DNA of 51,794 bases from Neobacillus cucumis (GTDB taxonomy: Bacteria > Bacillota > Bacilli > Bacillales > Cytobacillaceae). Position 1 is the stretch's first letter, and the number at the start of each line of letters is the position of its first letter. The notes under the pieces were generated by a model. It saw only the letters and a program-made list of their open reading frames with translations, was not told the origin of the DNA and searched no databases. The stretch covers positions 1 to 51,794 of the forward strand of contig NZ_JAFBEX010000030.1 of the NCBI RefSeq assembly GCF_016908975.1, read 5' to 3'. Shown here piece by piece: positions 15,119 through 23,006 of the stretch. The position numbers and the translations under genes were made by a program.

Positions 15119-16117
15119 ATGGAGTCTGAACACAACAAAAGACTATCTGCTTCAGAAGTTGCACAAATTTGGACTAGTTACATGAACAGTAGCATGTGCA
15201 ATTGCTTATTTACATACTTTTTGGAGGTAACCGAGGATAGCCAAATACACTCCATAATTAAAAAAGGAGTAGAACTATCGGAAACTCATTTAGCAAAATT
15301 ATCTCTGCTCTTTCAAAAAGAGGGTTATGCAATCCCAAATGGATTTAAAGTGGATGAAGATGTAAACATTTCTGCTCCAAGATTATTCTCGGATAGTTTA
15401 ATGATGTATTTAACACATAATATGGGTATGATGGCTTTTAGTTTTTATGCGATTGCAAAAACATTTGCTGTTAGGTTAGATTTAGATGATTTTTTTACCG
15501 AATGCGTTAATGAGCTAAGCAAATTTAATACGAATTCAAAAAATCTTTTGTTATCAAAAGGTCTATACGTTCGATCACCATTTTTGACTCCCTCAAAAGA
15601 AGTACACTTTGTGAAAAGTGACAATTTTTTATCCGGATTATTTGGAAAGAAGAGGCCTTTGACTGCAGTCGAAATTACAAATTTATTTGCAAATTTACAA
15701 AAAAACGCTTTAGGGAGAACAGTAATGATGGCGTGGAGTCAGGTAACTCAATCAAAAGAAGTGAAGCAATTTATGGTAAGGGGAAAGGAAATTGCTTCTA
15801 AACACACCAAGGTATTTGGTTCAGTGTTAGAGGAAGAGGGCTTACCTGTATCATTGCCTTGGGATGTAGAAGTAACTGACTCTGAAGCAGCCCCCTTTTC
15901 GGATAAAATGATGATGTTTATGGCTACTACTTTAACTGCCTTAAGTATAGGATATTACGGGACAAGTATGGCAACGAGTGCAAGAAAAGATTTGGCTCTT
16001 GATTATGTTCGATTATCAGCAGAAATCGCATCATTTGCTGAAGACGGAGCCAAAATAATGATAGAGAATGGCTGGTTAGAGGAACCACCTTTAGCAATGG
16101 ACCGTGATAAATTATAG
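15119..16117 (+). CDS. DUF3231 family protein
   Basis: A 332-residue protein of two similar helical halves (about residues 10-165 and 180-325). Each half begins with TAVEI/SASEVAQIW-like segments and carries conserved His/Glu positions (ELSETHLAKL, KHTKVFGSVLEEEG), typical of DUF3231, a ferritin-like four-helix family found as duplicated domains in spore-forming Bacillaceae. Its biochemical role is unknown to me. The SD GGAGGA is only 2 nt from the ATG at 15113 but 8 nt from the ATG at 15119, which is preferred. It appears monocistronic. Confidence 0.82.
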   Translation: MESEHNKRLSASEVAQIWTSYMNSSMCNCLFTYFLEVTEDSQIHSIIKKGVELSETHLAKLSLLFQKEGYAIPNGFKVDEDVNISAPRLFSDSLMMYLTHNMGMMAFSFYAIAKTFAVRLDLDDFFTECVNELSKFNTNSKNLLLSKGLYVRSPFLTPSKEVHFVKSDNFLSGLFGKKRPLTAVEITNLFANLQKNALGRTVMMAWSQVTQSKEVKQFMVRGKEIASKHTKVFGSVLEEEGLPVSLPWDVEVTDSEAAPFSDKMMMFMATTLTALSIGYYGTSMATSARKDLALDYVRLSAEIASFAEDGAKIMIENGWLEEPPLAMDRDKL

Positions 16118-16578
16118 GAACACTTTTCAATGTTGATAAAATATATGGTTGATTTATTTTAAAGATATAGGCTGCCCTTTTATTTAAGAGGTAGCTGTTT
16201 TATTTTATCCCACACACCTCTTGTTCAACTATCCTGCATTTAGTTCAAAAAGAAAAACATTCCCCTTTGTTGAAGTAGTGCCCCCGTTACTTTAAGTGCA
16301 ATATTTCACAAACTTTCAAATGGAATACCCCCATAATTACAAGACCAATAATGTAAGGTTTTTCTTGTTGTGGCTACTGTCAAAAAGCATACTTTATGAC
16401 ATGATGAAAAACATGTATTTGAACATATCATATTGTTAAACACACAAAATCAAAAAGGTTACGCTTCTCTTGCAAGGTGTGGTTGGTTATGCCCAGACAA
16501 CTAAAAATTAAGAGTACAAGGAAGGTATAGAGGGTATACTACAACGTAAAGAATTTATCAGATATGAAGTGATGTGAC
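16118..16578. other. gene-free stretch with dispersed repeat copy 4
   Basis: It holds copy 4 of the dispersed repeat (16268-16312) preceded by a related segment (gttcaactatcctgcattta, about 16223-16250). The remainder shows no feature I can name. Confidence 0.5.
16268..16312 (+). repeat. dispersed ~45-bp repeat, copy 4
   Basis: gtgcccccgttactttaagt followed by gcaatatttcacaaac, closely matching copy 3. Confidence 0.7.
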
Positions 16579-17094
16579 GTGTTTCCGATAGCGATGGTGG
16601 TTTTCTCCGTATTTGTTGCATGGAAATGGGGCGATTGGAGAAATTGGCAAAAGTATCTTCCTACCATTCAATACTTTATTGGCTGTGACATGATGTACAA
16701 CTTATTTACAAAGAACTATTCTTTGTGGGAATATCCACATCCACCAAATATATTGCCAAATCATTTAATTATAAATCTTTTTATAATGTTCGTACTTTAT
16801 CCAAGTGTCATGTTAGTGTATTTATACCATTATCCTGAAAGGAAAAGTGTTATAAAACGGATTCTTTACATGCTGATGTGGATTGGAATTTGGTCGGTCT
16901 GTGAACTGGGTATGATTACATTTAAAAACTGTGTTTACCATCATGGATGGACTTATGCGTGGTCAATTGGATTTCTCTGTGTGATGAATCCTATGCTTCG
17001 TTTGCATCATAATCGACCATTATTGGCGTATATTTTGTCTGTGCCAATCATTATGTTTCTCCTTATCTGGTTTCACGTTCCTGTTTTCAAGTAA
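16579..17094 (+). CDS. CBO0543-like membrane protein
   Basis: A 171-residue integral membrane protein with about five hydrophobic segments rich in Trp and Tyr. WKWGDWRNWQKYLPTIQYFI and KNYSLWEYPHPP resemble the small CBO0543 family of Bacillus and Clostridium membrane proteins, whose function is not known. It starts at GTG (16579) with a weak SD, so the true start could be an internal ATG (16594). A related protein is encoded 51 nt downstream, suggesting an operon of two paralogues between repeat copies 4 and 5. Confidence 0.7.
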   Translation: MFPIAMVVFSVFVAWKWGDWRNWQKYLPTIQYFIGCDMMYNLFTKNYSLWEYPHPPNILPNHLIINLFIMFVLYPSVMLVYLYHYPERKSVIKRILYMLMWIGIWSVCELGMITFKNCVYHHGWTYAWSIGFLCVMNPMLRLHHNRPLLAYILSVPIIMFLLIWFHVPVFK

Positions 17095-17144
17095 CACCTA
17101 TTTATTGGGACTGATAAGGTCGTTAAAATACTAAATAAAATGGT

Positions 17145-17744
17145 GTGGTATTATTGGAGTATTTGTTATTCGATTTATGGAATTCACCTATTTTAAATTC
17201 CATCTCCTTAAATAAATTGATCGATATACAGAAAAAGTGTAATGCAACACTCCAAACTTATTGGCAGGAAAATAACTACTTATCCCCCCAATGGTGGCTA
17301 ATCGTCATACTCTGTATAATTCCACCAATAATATGGTTTAAGTTTGTTGATAAAAAGAGAATTACTCTTATCACTTTATTCGGATTATTTTATGGAATTA
17401 CAGCCATTATTCTTGATTCCTTAGGAAGTTTTAGTTTAGCTTGGTATTATCCCTATCATCTCACTCCTTATTTGTACCCAGAATTATATCCTTACGATAT
17501 TTGTGTTGTAATAATCCTTTTTATGTTTGTTTACCAAAGATGGGGAAATGACTTTAAAAGATTCTTTATATTTAATGGTCTTCTCTCTGCGTTTCTTGCT
17601 TTTCTAGCAGAACCATTTATGGAATGGTTAAGGATTTATAAAGAATTAACGTGGAAACATATCTATTCTTTCCCTATATATTGGATAGTGGGAATAATTT
17701 GTTGGATAATAATAGAGCAATTTAAAAAGTTAGAACAAAGGTAA
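17145..17744 (+). CDS. CBO0543-like membrane protein, second paralogue
   Basis: A 199-residue integral membrane protein with at least five hydrophobic helices. An N-terminal amphipathic region ends YLSPQWWLIVILCIIPPIIW; later come SLAWYYPYHLTPYLYPELYP and a C-terminal helix with WIIIEQFKKLEQR facing the cytoplasm. It resembles its upstream neighbour in layout, and the Trp/Tyr/Pro loops fit CBO0543-type proteins. The start is uncertain: GTG at 17145 or TTG at 17154, neither with a strong SD, so coupling to the upstream gene is possible. The function is unknown. Confidence 0.65.
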   Translation: MVLLEYLLFDLWNSPILNSISLNKLIDIQKKCNATLQTYWQENNYLSPQWWLIVILCIIPPIIWFKFVDKKRITLITLFGLFYGITAIILDSLGSFSLAWYYPYHLTPYLYPELYPYDICVVIILFMFVYQRWGNDFKRFFIFNGLLSAFLAFLAEPFMEWLRIYKELTWKHIYSFPIYWIVGIICWIIIEQFKKLEQR

Positions 17745-17932
17745 AATTTCTTCTAACTTTTTAAATTCAAAAGGATTAAAAGCAGGATATTCCAGTATAA
17801 AAAATCTCAGTCCCTCAATGTCATAAATGAGAAATTGGGATTTTCCTCTTCAGATGGTGTAAGTTCAAGCCAATTATTAACATAAATCCCCCAAAAACAC
17901 AGCCTTATATAAGGGTAATTACACTATTCTTA

Positions 17933-17981
17933 TTGTGCTAACCTGCCAGTTAGTTTAAGTGAAAATATTCACAATCTATTG
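17933..17981 (+). repeat. dispersed ~45-bp repeat, copy 5
   Basis: gtgctaacctgccagttagt followed by ttaagtgaaaatattcacaa and tctattg. It is the best overall match to the inverted copy at 8764. Confidence 0.7.
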
Positions 17982-18066
17982 ATTCAAAATCTCTTTTCAT
18001 TTCGATTCATAATATTTGAACGAATAGCCTTGAAGGCTATAAAGCAGGATTAAGCCTGCGTATTGT

Positions 18067-18213
18067 TTAAGCAAATGCGATACCAAAGTCAACCTCTTTA
18101 TTAATGACTTTGTGTAAAATATCTTTGGAATGTTCTGTTATAATTTTGATTCTAACATCTTTAAACTTAGATTTAAAAGCTGGCAAAATATCAGGGAATC
18201 GTCCAAGCCATTA
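18067..18213 (-). pseudogene. fragment of a LysR-family regulator (substrate-binding domain)
   Basis: On the minus strand the frame reads LGRFPDILPAFKSKFKDVRI, then KIITEHSKDILHKVINKEVDFGIAFA and a stop. This is the start of the effector-binding domain of LysR regulators. The DNA-binding domain is missing, and the sequence ends after about 48 residues. Confidence 0.65.
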
Positions 18214-18558
18214 TATATAATTCTCCATAAAATGGTATTAAAATTGAATACTCACCTTCAGTTTTTTTCTTCTCTTCATAGAAGTGTCTTAGTGATACTT
18301 CTTCTTTTTTTGGTTCTATGCACTTGCCCTCAACAACACAGGAATACGTCTTTTTTAGTTGAACATACTAAAATCAACCGTAATTGGCATTCGTTACGGT
18401 ATCTACCTTTTTAGCCGTAACCTACTCTGCACTCAGGGTGGGTTACTTGTTTTGTAGCCCTGTCCGAGTTTAGAAAACCGTACTGTGTAACCATTTCAGC
18501 CTAGAGTGGCAGAGGGACCCAGTACACCCCCCTTGTAGGGCTTATGGAGGTATCTGAG

Positions 18559-18715
18559 ATGCCTGACTTGAGGGAGGCTGTAGAAGGTCTACAGGCACAG
18601 CTACAACTAGATATATAGTTAGATATATTAGTGTATGACTGCTGGTATAACGGCTATGACCAATAAAATGGACACGGTTATTACTTGGAATGAAAGAACT
18701 GTCTACCCAAAATAA
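18559..18715 (+). pseudogene. small phage-like gene, frameshifted
   Basis: After the SD TGGAGG, an ATG at 18559 opens MPDLREAVEGLQAQLQLDI, then a stop. A second frame from an ATG at 18635 reads MTAGITAMTNKMDTVITWNE and ends RTVYPK at 18713-18715. Coiled-coil start plus WNERTVYPK end look like one small phage-structural-type protein split by a frameshift. No other phage genes surround it. Confidence 0.4.
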
Positions 18716-18727
18716 AGAACTGGTGTA

Positions 18728-19186
18728 TCAACTAAGTTTCACAATCGATAATGATGCAGCATTTATTCCTGTTCCATTCAAAACAGGTAATAGGGTATCT
18801 GTCGTTGGACCAATATTTTTAAGACGTATTTTGGAATTTTTGTGAATATGGAAAATTGCTTGTCCAACCATCATTAGAGTTGCATTATCAACTTGCCTTG
18901 TGATGCCATAGTTAGTAAGATTTTTATCAACCAAGGAATGTTCCACGAAAATGCCATATACCGATGTTGAGGCAGGACCGCCAATCAGTAAAGTATATTC
19001 TATTTTATAGTCTCCTGATTCTAATACCGTTAATGCGCCGCTTGATTGGGAAAATCTTATATTTTCCAAGGAACCATGTTGATTAAACCTTATATTTTCA
19101 CCAGGTTTAACCTGGATGGGTTCCGACCCTATGAGTGTCACATAACCATAGGCCTGGGAGGAACTGCTCCAATGTTGTTCTGCCAT
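18728..19186 (-). CDS. spore-surface protein with BclA-like C-terminal (TNF/C1q-like) domain
   Basis: A 152-residue protein made almost entirely of a jelly-roll domain like the C-terminal domain of the exosporium protein BclA. AYGYVTLIGSEPIQVKPGE starts the strand series, ALTVLESGDYKIEYTLLIGG is the diagnostic centre, and AASLSIVKL the end. The collagen-like GXX region of full BclA is absent; the N-terminus is only MAEQHWSSSSQ. Such domains form trimers on the spore surface. The ATG at 19186 is preferred over the upstream GTG (19198), which lies within the SD AGGTGG. Proximity to the glycan cluster at 21.6-34 kb suggests a spore-surface role. Confidence 0.78.
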   Translation of the reverse strand: MAEQHWSSSSQAYGYVTLIGSEPIQVKPGENIRFNQHGSLENIRFSQSSGALTVLESGDYKIEYTLLIGGPASTSVYGIFVEHSLVDKNLTNYGITRQVDNATLMMVGQAIFHIHKNSKIRLKNIGPTTDTLLPVLNGTGINAASLSIVKLS

Positions 19187-19291
19187 CTTTATCACCACCT
19201 TTAAAACTTTTAATATATGATATTTAGGAAAGTATGAAAAGCCTGTACAAAAAGCTTCCCAAGGGCCTCTTTATTTAAAATGTGTCTTAAT

Positions 19292-19324
19292 CAAATTTGA
19301 CCTTCCTATTTAAGGTCAAATTTG
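19292..19324. terminator. perfect 13-bp hairpin
   Basis: caaatttgacctt (19292-19304) pairs with aaggtcaaatttg (19312-19324), loop cctattt. It could end transcripts from the plus side or act as an operator; T-runs are absent. Confidence 0.5.
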
Positions 19325-19448
19325 CAAACAAAAAAGGTGACCTTTAAGATCAACCGGGAGTTCCGCGAACGTTTTTTTACTTATCAAACGACTAAGGAAC
19401 GATATGAAAAAATAAAACCGTTAAATGCCTTATATCCCTTATTCCCTA

Positions 19449-19475
19449 GGAGCCGTTTTATCGGCTCCTTTATTT
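19449..19475 (+). terminator. hairpin in front of the 194-residue gene
   Basis: aggagccg and cggctcct flank ttttat; the plus-strand tail is ttatttg. It overlaps the stop region of the minus-strand gene 19470-20054. Confidence 0.5.
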
Positions 19476-20054
19476 GTCCTCAAGTAAAGCAAGAATGTTT
19501 TTAATGGCGGCTGAATTATCGCCTTTTCTGAACTTATCGATAAAATCAACATAAAGCAGTTCGAAAACCCTTTCTAATGTATATCCATGTTGTGGCTGTA
19601 CTTCTTCCATATCAGCCAACAACACTTCACCGCGGAGCGCGAATTTTCTCCTCATCCGAAGCTGCAAGGTTTGCATATCCTGGCGTACCTCTTTACGAAT
19701 TAATTTAAAAACAGATTCCCCTTGCTTCGCCAGGTGCGTCTCCTGACCGGCTTGTTGGTCCAGTGACGTCAGCATTCGAAACAAGATTCGCGGATCGGGA
19801 TTTTTTTTTGCATAAGTCAGAAAGTCGTTATATAAAAGATTTATTAAATCGTTTTGTGAAAAGGGCATTTCTGATAGATCCTGTATATCCTCGCAAAATA
19901 CTTCGGCCCTTAAGAACAGATTTTTAGGAACATCTATCGATAATAATACGGTAGACGTCTTATTCATTTTCTGAAGGAAGCGACCGAAAAGGTCAGAGGA
20001 GCCAATTAGCGAAAGTTCCTCTTTCAAAAGGTCTGCCTGGCTATATTTCCCCAT
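19470..20054 (-). CDS. hypothetical 194-residue plasmid protein
   Basis: A soluble, largely helical protein with two similar repeats: an N-terminal part with VLLSIDVPKNLFLRAEVFCE followed by FSQNDLINLLYNDFLTYAKK, and a C-terminal part with LRMRRKFALRGEVLLADMEE followed by YTLERVFELLYVDFIDKFRK. The repeat suggests tandem ribbon-helix-helix-like units, which would suit a DNA-binding plasmid maintenance or control protein. It overlaps the upstream gene by 14 nt, so the two form an operon. No family name is known to me. Confidence 0.6.
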   Translation of the reverse strand: MGKYSQADLLKEELSLIGSSDLFGRFLQKMNKTSTVLLSIDVPKNLFLRAEVFCEDIQDLSEMPFSQNDLINLLYNDFLTYAKKNPDPRILFRMLTSLDQQAGQETHLAKQGESVFKLIRKEVRQDMQTLQLRMRRKFALRGEVLLADMEEVQPQHGYTLERVFELLYVDFIDKFRKGDNSAAIKNILALLEDK

Positions 20055-20454
20055 CGGCTAATCCTCCGAATTGTTTTTTCTTATATGCTTCTATAAAAAT
20101 TCGGTGGGCTGCTTTACGAACGCTGTATTTCCAATTATCAGCGTATTCTCCTATTTTTTGATAGGTTTCATGGTCTACTTTGCAATGGACAGTATAAGGA
20201 AGGTCTTTATAGGTGACGTCTGGATAAACAAATATCTGATTAAGGCCGAACATTAGTATTTCCGTTCCCAATGCTGTTTTGGATCCATTCCAGAAGCGTC
20301 TTGATTCGCGTCTTAACACCGAATCCATAGATTCCGTAACTGGAATTTTTATGTCGTGTAGTTTATCTGATCGGACCTTTCTCTTTTGTGGTTCTTCATG
20401 TCTTTTTTTTGAAGTAGAGAGAACCGGGTTTAAATGTATTTCCTTCCCCATTCG
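20041..20454 (-). CDS. hypothetical RHH-like plasmid protein
   Basis: With the ATG at 20454 (MGKEIHLNPVLSTSKKRHEE) it has about 137 residues. A basic N-terminus is followed by KLHDIKIPVTESMDSVLRRE and a second unit, YTVHCKVDHETYQKIGEYAD, each a beta strand and helix pair resembling ribbon-helix-helix DNA-binding folds. SD-like GGGGAA and AAAGGGG occur upstream (20456-20470). A longer reading starting at 20508 would add an unusual tail. The gene is in an operon with the 194-residue gene, which it overlaps. A role in plasmid control is inference. Confidence 0.6.
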   Translation of the reverse strand, partial: RMGKEIHLNPVLSTSKKRHEEPQKRKVRSDKLHDIKIPVTESMDSVLRRESRRFWNGSKTALGTEILMFGLNQIFVYPDVTYKDLPYTVHCKVDHETYQKIGEYADNWKYSVRKAAHRIFIEAYKKKQFGGLADGEI

Positions 20455-20592
20455 TTTTTCCCCTTTCATTTTTGGTTCTATCTCCTGGTTGGTTGGACAG
20501 TTGGTCAAGTGAGTTCTCTTTTCTGAAAATAGAGGGAGGAGGTATATTTCTTCTTAATATTGGCCACCCTTCTGCTAGTGAGGTGATTTCGA

Positions 20593-20694
20593 ATGAGTAA
20601 AGATAAAGGCATTTCAAAAGAAATAGCTCAGAAGCTTGCTAGCAAAGCTTCAACTCTTAGTTATGTGAAAAGCACCAGCCCTAAAAAAGGCTAA
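20593..20694 (+). CDS. small 33-residue protein
   Basis: A tiny basic protein, MSKDKGISKEIAQKLASKAS continuing LSYVKSTSPKKG. It has a clear SD (GAGGTGAT) 5 nt before the ATG. Its stop overlaps by 3-4 nt the stop of the convergent gene at 20691-21014. Length, composition and RBS suggest a real short gene; the role is not known. Confidence 0.55.
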   Translation: MSKDKGISKEIAQKLASKASTLSYVKSTSPKKG

Positions 20695-20990
20695 CCTATA
20701 ATGATTTTTATGCCACCTTGTTCGATAATCTTGATTGGTGGTGTAGGAACCGTTTTTTTTATATAGTTTTGATCTTTCCAGCATCGTTCTTCATCCTTTT
20801 CCCAATCAGGTTGGGGGAGAGGGACGTCAGTTGTTTGATGCTTTTTAAGAATAGCTTTGTATTCGTCTGAATGCGCTGCAACAAATAAGGCTAGTCGGAT
20901 GATCTGGTTTCGATCTAACGTTGTAGCTTTAAAAATTTTTTCTACATAATCCTTGTAAATATCTGGATATCTTACCGTTGGTCTATAACT
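20691..20990 (-). CDS. RHH-like DNA-binding protein
   Basis: A ~99-residue protein from the ATG at 20990 (MSYRPTVRYPDIYKDYVEKI), 5-6 nt after the SD GGGGGGAAG; the GTG further up at 21014 would add MYKGGKK. The strand RPTVRYP followed by two helices (YKDYVEKIF and RNQIIRLALFVAAHSDEYKAI) is the pattern of a ribbon-helix-helix domain. The C-terminal part is charged and rich in Pro and Trp. Probably a plasmid regulator or antitoxin-type protein, though no toxin gene is visible beside it. Confidence 0.6.
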   Translation of the reverse strand, partial: SYRPTVRYPDIYKDYVEKIFKATTLDRNQIIRLALFVAAHSDEYKAILKKHQTTDVPLPQPDWEKDEERCWKDQNYIKKTVPTPPIKIIEQGGIKIIIG

Positions 20991-21159
20991 CATTTTCTTC
21001 CCCCCTTTGTACAATTTATATTGACGTCAGTTGGTAAAAATGCAAGGTGGATAAAAATTATAGCCGTTTTGCCACTCTTTTTTTGGAGGTCGAAGAGATT
21101 CCTATTTAGGGAGAATTAAAAAAATGAAATTCTAAGAGACGTCATAAAACCCTAGACAA

Positions 21160-21201
21160 GGGGGTACCGCCAACAAATGCGGTTATCTTAACCAGTCTAA
21201 A
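21160..21201 (+). mobile_element. solo Tn3-family-like inverted-repeat end
   Basis: gggggtaccgcc (21160-21171) followed by aacaaatgcggttatcttaa and ending near ctaaa. The first 12 bases match the Tn4430-type terminal repeat as I remember it. No transposase, and no second end, was seen. Confidence 0.4.
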
Positions 21202-21245
21202 TAGATGACTTTACAGTACTCAATGTAAAGTTATCTATTTTTTTG
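21201..21245 (+). terminator. intrinsic terminator
   Basis: atagatgactttaca (21201-21215) pairs with tgtaaagttatctat (21224-21238) with one mismatch, followed by seven Ts. Confidence 0.75.
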
Positions 21246-21597
21246 TTTCTTTAAATCCTGTTTAACCATATTAATTTTTATAGTATTCAAAGAAGGAGGA
21301 TGATTTGTTTTTCCGTCATGAAGACTTTGTTGAGATTGATTAAGATAATGACGTAGATTAAAATCTCGTCTAGGTATCGCAAGGGACTCCGTCACTCTAA
21401 AAAACTGGTTCTTTGCTCTTGTTCCAGTACTAGCATCCAATTATTTGGATGCTTTTTTGTGATGCAGCTGCTTTTTGCATTTTTCCGCTGAAGTAAGCAT
21501 TTGCTTAAAATTTAAAAAATTCATAGGAAATGCCCTGTCACTTTCCTATGAAGAGAATATATTAGGATGATATATATTTTGAAAGGAGGTGTATTTA
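21246..21597. other. non-coding stretch with hairpins
   Basis: It contains the terminator gcatccaa/ttggatgc with TTTTTT (about 21433-21457) and an 11-bp inverted repeat ttcataggaaa (21520-21530) / tttcctatgaa (21542-21552). The minus-strand frame 21231-21440 starts inside the first hairpin without an SD and is not considered a gene. Confidence 0.55.
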
Positions 21598-21882
21598 TTG
21601 GGGGATAAAAAGAATCAATGCTCTGATCCGATTTATCGCTATCTCGATGACTTTGTAGGAAAAGAGGTAACATTAACGCTTTATGAAGGACAAGTTCTCT
21701 CTGGAGAATTGGTTGACTTAACTAATTGTTTAATAGTTCTAAGAGAAACAGAAGTCCTTTCACCTTTTATTGCTCAAAACCTAACAATCGTTAGAGCTAA
21801 AGACGTCATGATTGCAACTGTTCAATCGGAATCGGAATCGGAATCTAGCTCTAGTTCTAGCTCTAGCTCTAGCTCTAGCTAA
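21598..21882 (+). CDS. small Sm-like (DUF2642-type) protein with poly-serine tail
   Basis: A 94-residue protein starting at TTG (21598), 8 nt after a perfect SD (AAAGGAGG); the upstream GTG at 21589 is inside the SD. Residues ~15-75 (YLDDFVGKEVTLTLYEGQV, then LVDLTNCLIVLRETE, then NLTIVRAKDVMIATV) form a small beta barrel like the DUF2642/Sm-like spore-associated proteins. The tail is SESESESSSSS..., encoded by tcggaa and agctct hexamer repeats, probably variable in length. It is just upstream of the CgeB/pse cluster, so the Ser tail may be a glycan acceptor on the spore; that is inference. Confidence 0.75.
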   Translation: MGDKKNQCSDPIYRYLDDFVGKEVTLTLYEGQVLSGELVDLTNCLIVLRETEVLSPFIAQNLTIVRAKDVMIATVQSESESESSSSSSSSSSSS

Positions 21883-21890
21883 CACAAAAA

Positions 21891-21934
21891 GGAAGGCAGT
21901 AAATTCACTTCTTTTCACTCGATTACTACCTTCC
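21891..21934 (+). terminator. hairpin after the poly-Ser gene
   Basis: ggaaggcagtaa (21891-21902) pairs with ttactaccttcc (21923-21934) with one mismatch; the tail taataaaata is weak, so some read-through into the glycan genes is likely. Confidence 0.6.
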
Positions 21935-22022
21935 TAATAAAATATAAATATTCTAAATGGGAGTAAGAAAGATATAAACAGAAAAAATGATTAAATAAAT
22001 TTTACATGAGGATGCAATATGA

Positions 22023-23006
22023 ATGAAAGTATTATTTGTTCTTTCTGGATATTCAGGGCTATATCCTTATTTGGAAAAATCAATTCAAGATACGTTTATT
22101 TCATTGGGACATAGCATTAAAACAATTAATCCAAAAATTAATGAAGAAAACATTGAGTTAATTGAAAGCTTTGAACCCGATTTTGTTCTTGTCTTTGTAG
22201 GATATAAAATTCAAATGGAATTACTGCATAATTTGAAGAAAAAAGGACATATTCTTGGCATTTGGTTTACAGAAGATCCATTTTATATAGACAAGTCTAT
22301 AAGCCTAGCTGAAGAATTTCACTTTATATTTACGATAGATTTAGGTGCATATGAATATTACAAACAAATACTTCCGGCCAAAAATATAATTCATCTTCCC
22401 TTAGGCACAGACCCTTCTATATACTTTCCTCCTAAATCCAACAATCATTATTTTTATGATTTGTGTTTAGTCGGTTATCCATATCCTGAACGAGTCCAAC
22501 TTGCGAATTATCTTTTAGAACAAACAAGGCATAAGTTAATTTTGGCTGGACCTTTTTGGAGAAGATTTATAAAAAGTGGAGATTCAGAGAGAATGACTGT
22601 AATCAATAAATGGATTGAGCCTAGTTTAGTTAACCAAGTATATCATTCTTCCAAAATCATTTTGAATAGCCATCGATCTTTTAAATTTCACAAAAATATA
22701 AATACGCTTGGGATTGAAAATAAGAGTATCAACAACCGCACCTTTGATATAGCTGCTAGTGGCGGGTTTCAACTACTTTCAGCAAGACCTGATATAGGTT
22801 CACACTTTGACACGAAAAATGAAATAATAACCTATTCTACGGATGAGGATTGCAAAAATTTAATTCATAAATTTTTAAATGATGGCGAGAGGCAAAGGGC
22901 TGATTATAGTAATAAAGCAAGGGAGAGAGCCCTGAACTGTCATACCTTTTCTCATAGAATCCAACGAATGATTAACATAATTGAAGGGAGAGAAGATAAA
23001 ATTTGA
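22023..23006 (+). CDS. CgeB-family glycosyltransferase (spore maturation)
   Basis: A 327-residue GT-B-fold glycosyltransferase of the CgeB/COG4641 type. The N-terminal half begins MKVLFVLSGYSGLYPYLEKS; ILGIWFTEDPFYIDKS is near residue 85. The C-terminal half has SKIILNSHRSFK and NNRTFDIAASGGFQLLS, the nucleotide-sugar-binding pattern of this family. In Bacillus subtilis CgeB lies in a mother-cell sporulation operon affecting the outermost spore layer. It starts the pse operon; its TGA overlaps the TTG start of pseB (TTGA). It probably transfers a sugar made by this cluster to a spore-surface acceptor. Confidence 0.82.
   Translation: MKVLFVLSGYSGLYPYLEKSIQDTFISLGHSIKTINPKINEENIELIESFEPDFVLVFVGYKIQMELLHNLKKKGHILGIWFTEDPFYIDKSISLAEEFHFIFTIDLGAYEYYKQILPAKNIIHLPLGTDPSIYFPPKSNNHYFYDLCLVGYPYPERVQLANYLLEQTRHKLILAGPFWRRFIKSGDSERMTVINKWIEPSLVNQVYHSSKIILNSHRSFKFHKNINTLGIENKSINNRTFDIAASGGFQLLSARPDIGSHFDTKNEIITYSTDEDCKNLIHKFLNDGERQRADYSNKARERALNCHTFSHRIQRMINIIEGREDKI

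Larger units (their letters stand above)
17745..18557. other. gene-poor stretch with remnants and hairpins
   Basis: It holds repeat copy 5 (17933-17981), hairpins agccttgaaggct and gcaggattaagcctgc near 18030-18055, a LysR fragment (18067-18213), and inverted repeats around 18375-18455 (ccgtaat...attcgttacgg; gtaacc...gggttac). The plus-strand frame across 18130-18414 is not protein-like. Confidence 0.5.

Noticed and set aside
18130..18414. 94-residue plus-strand ORF
   Set aside because: It is antisense to the LysR fragment and contains low-complexity Phe/Ser/Leu runs; no SD.
21231..21440. 69-residue minus-strand ORF
   Set aside because: Its start codon lies within a terminator hairpin and there is no SD; the residue pattern is not protein-family-like.
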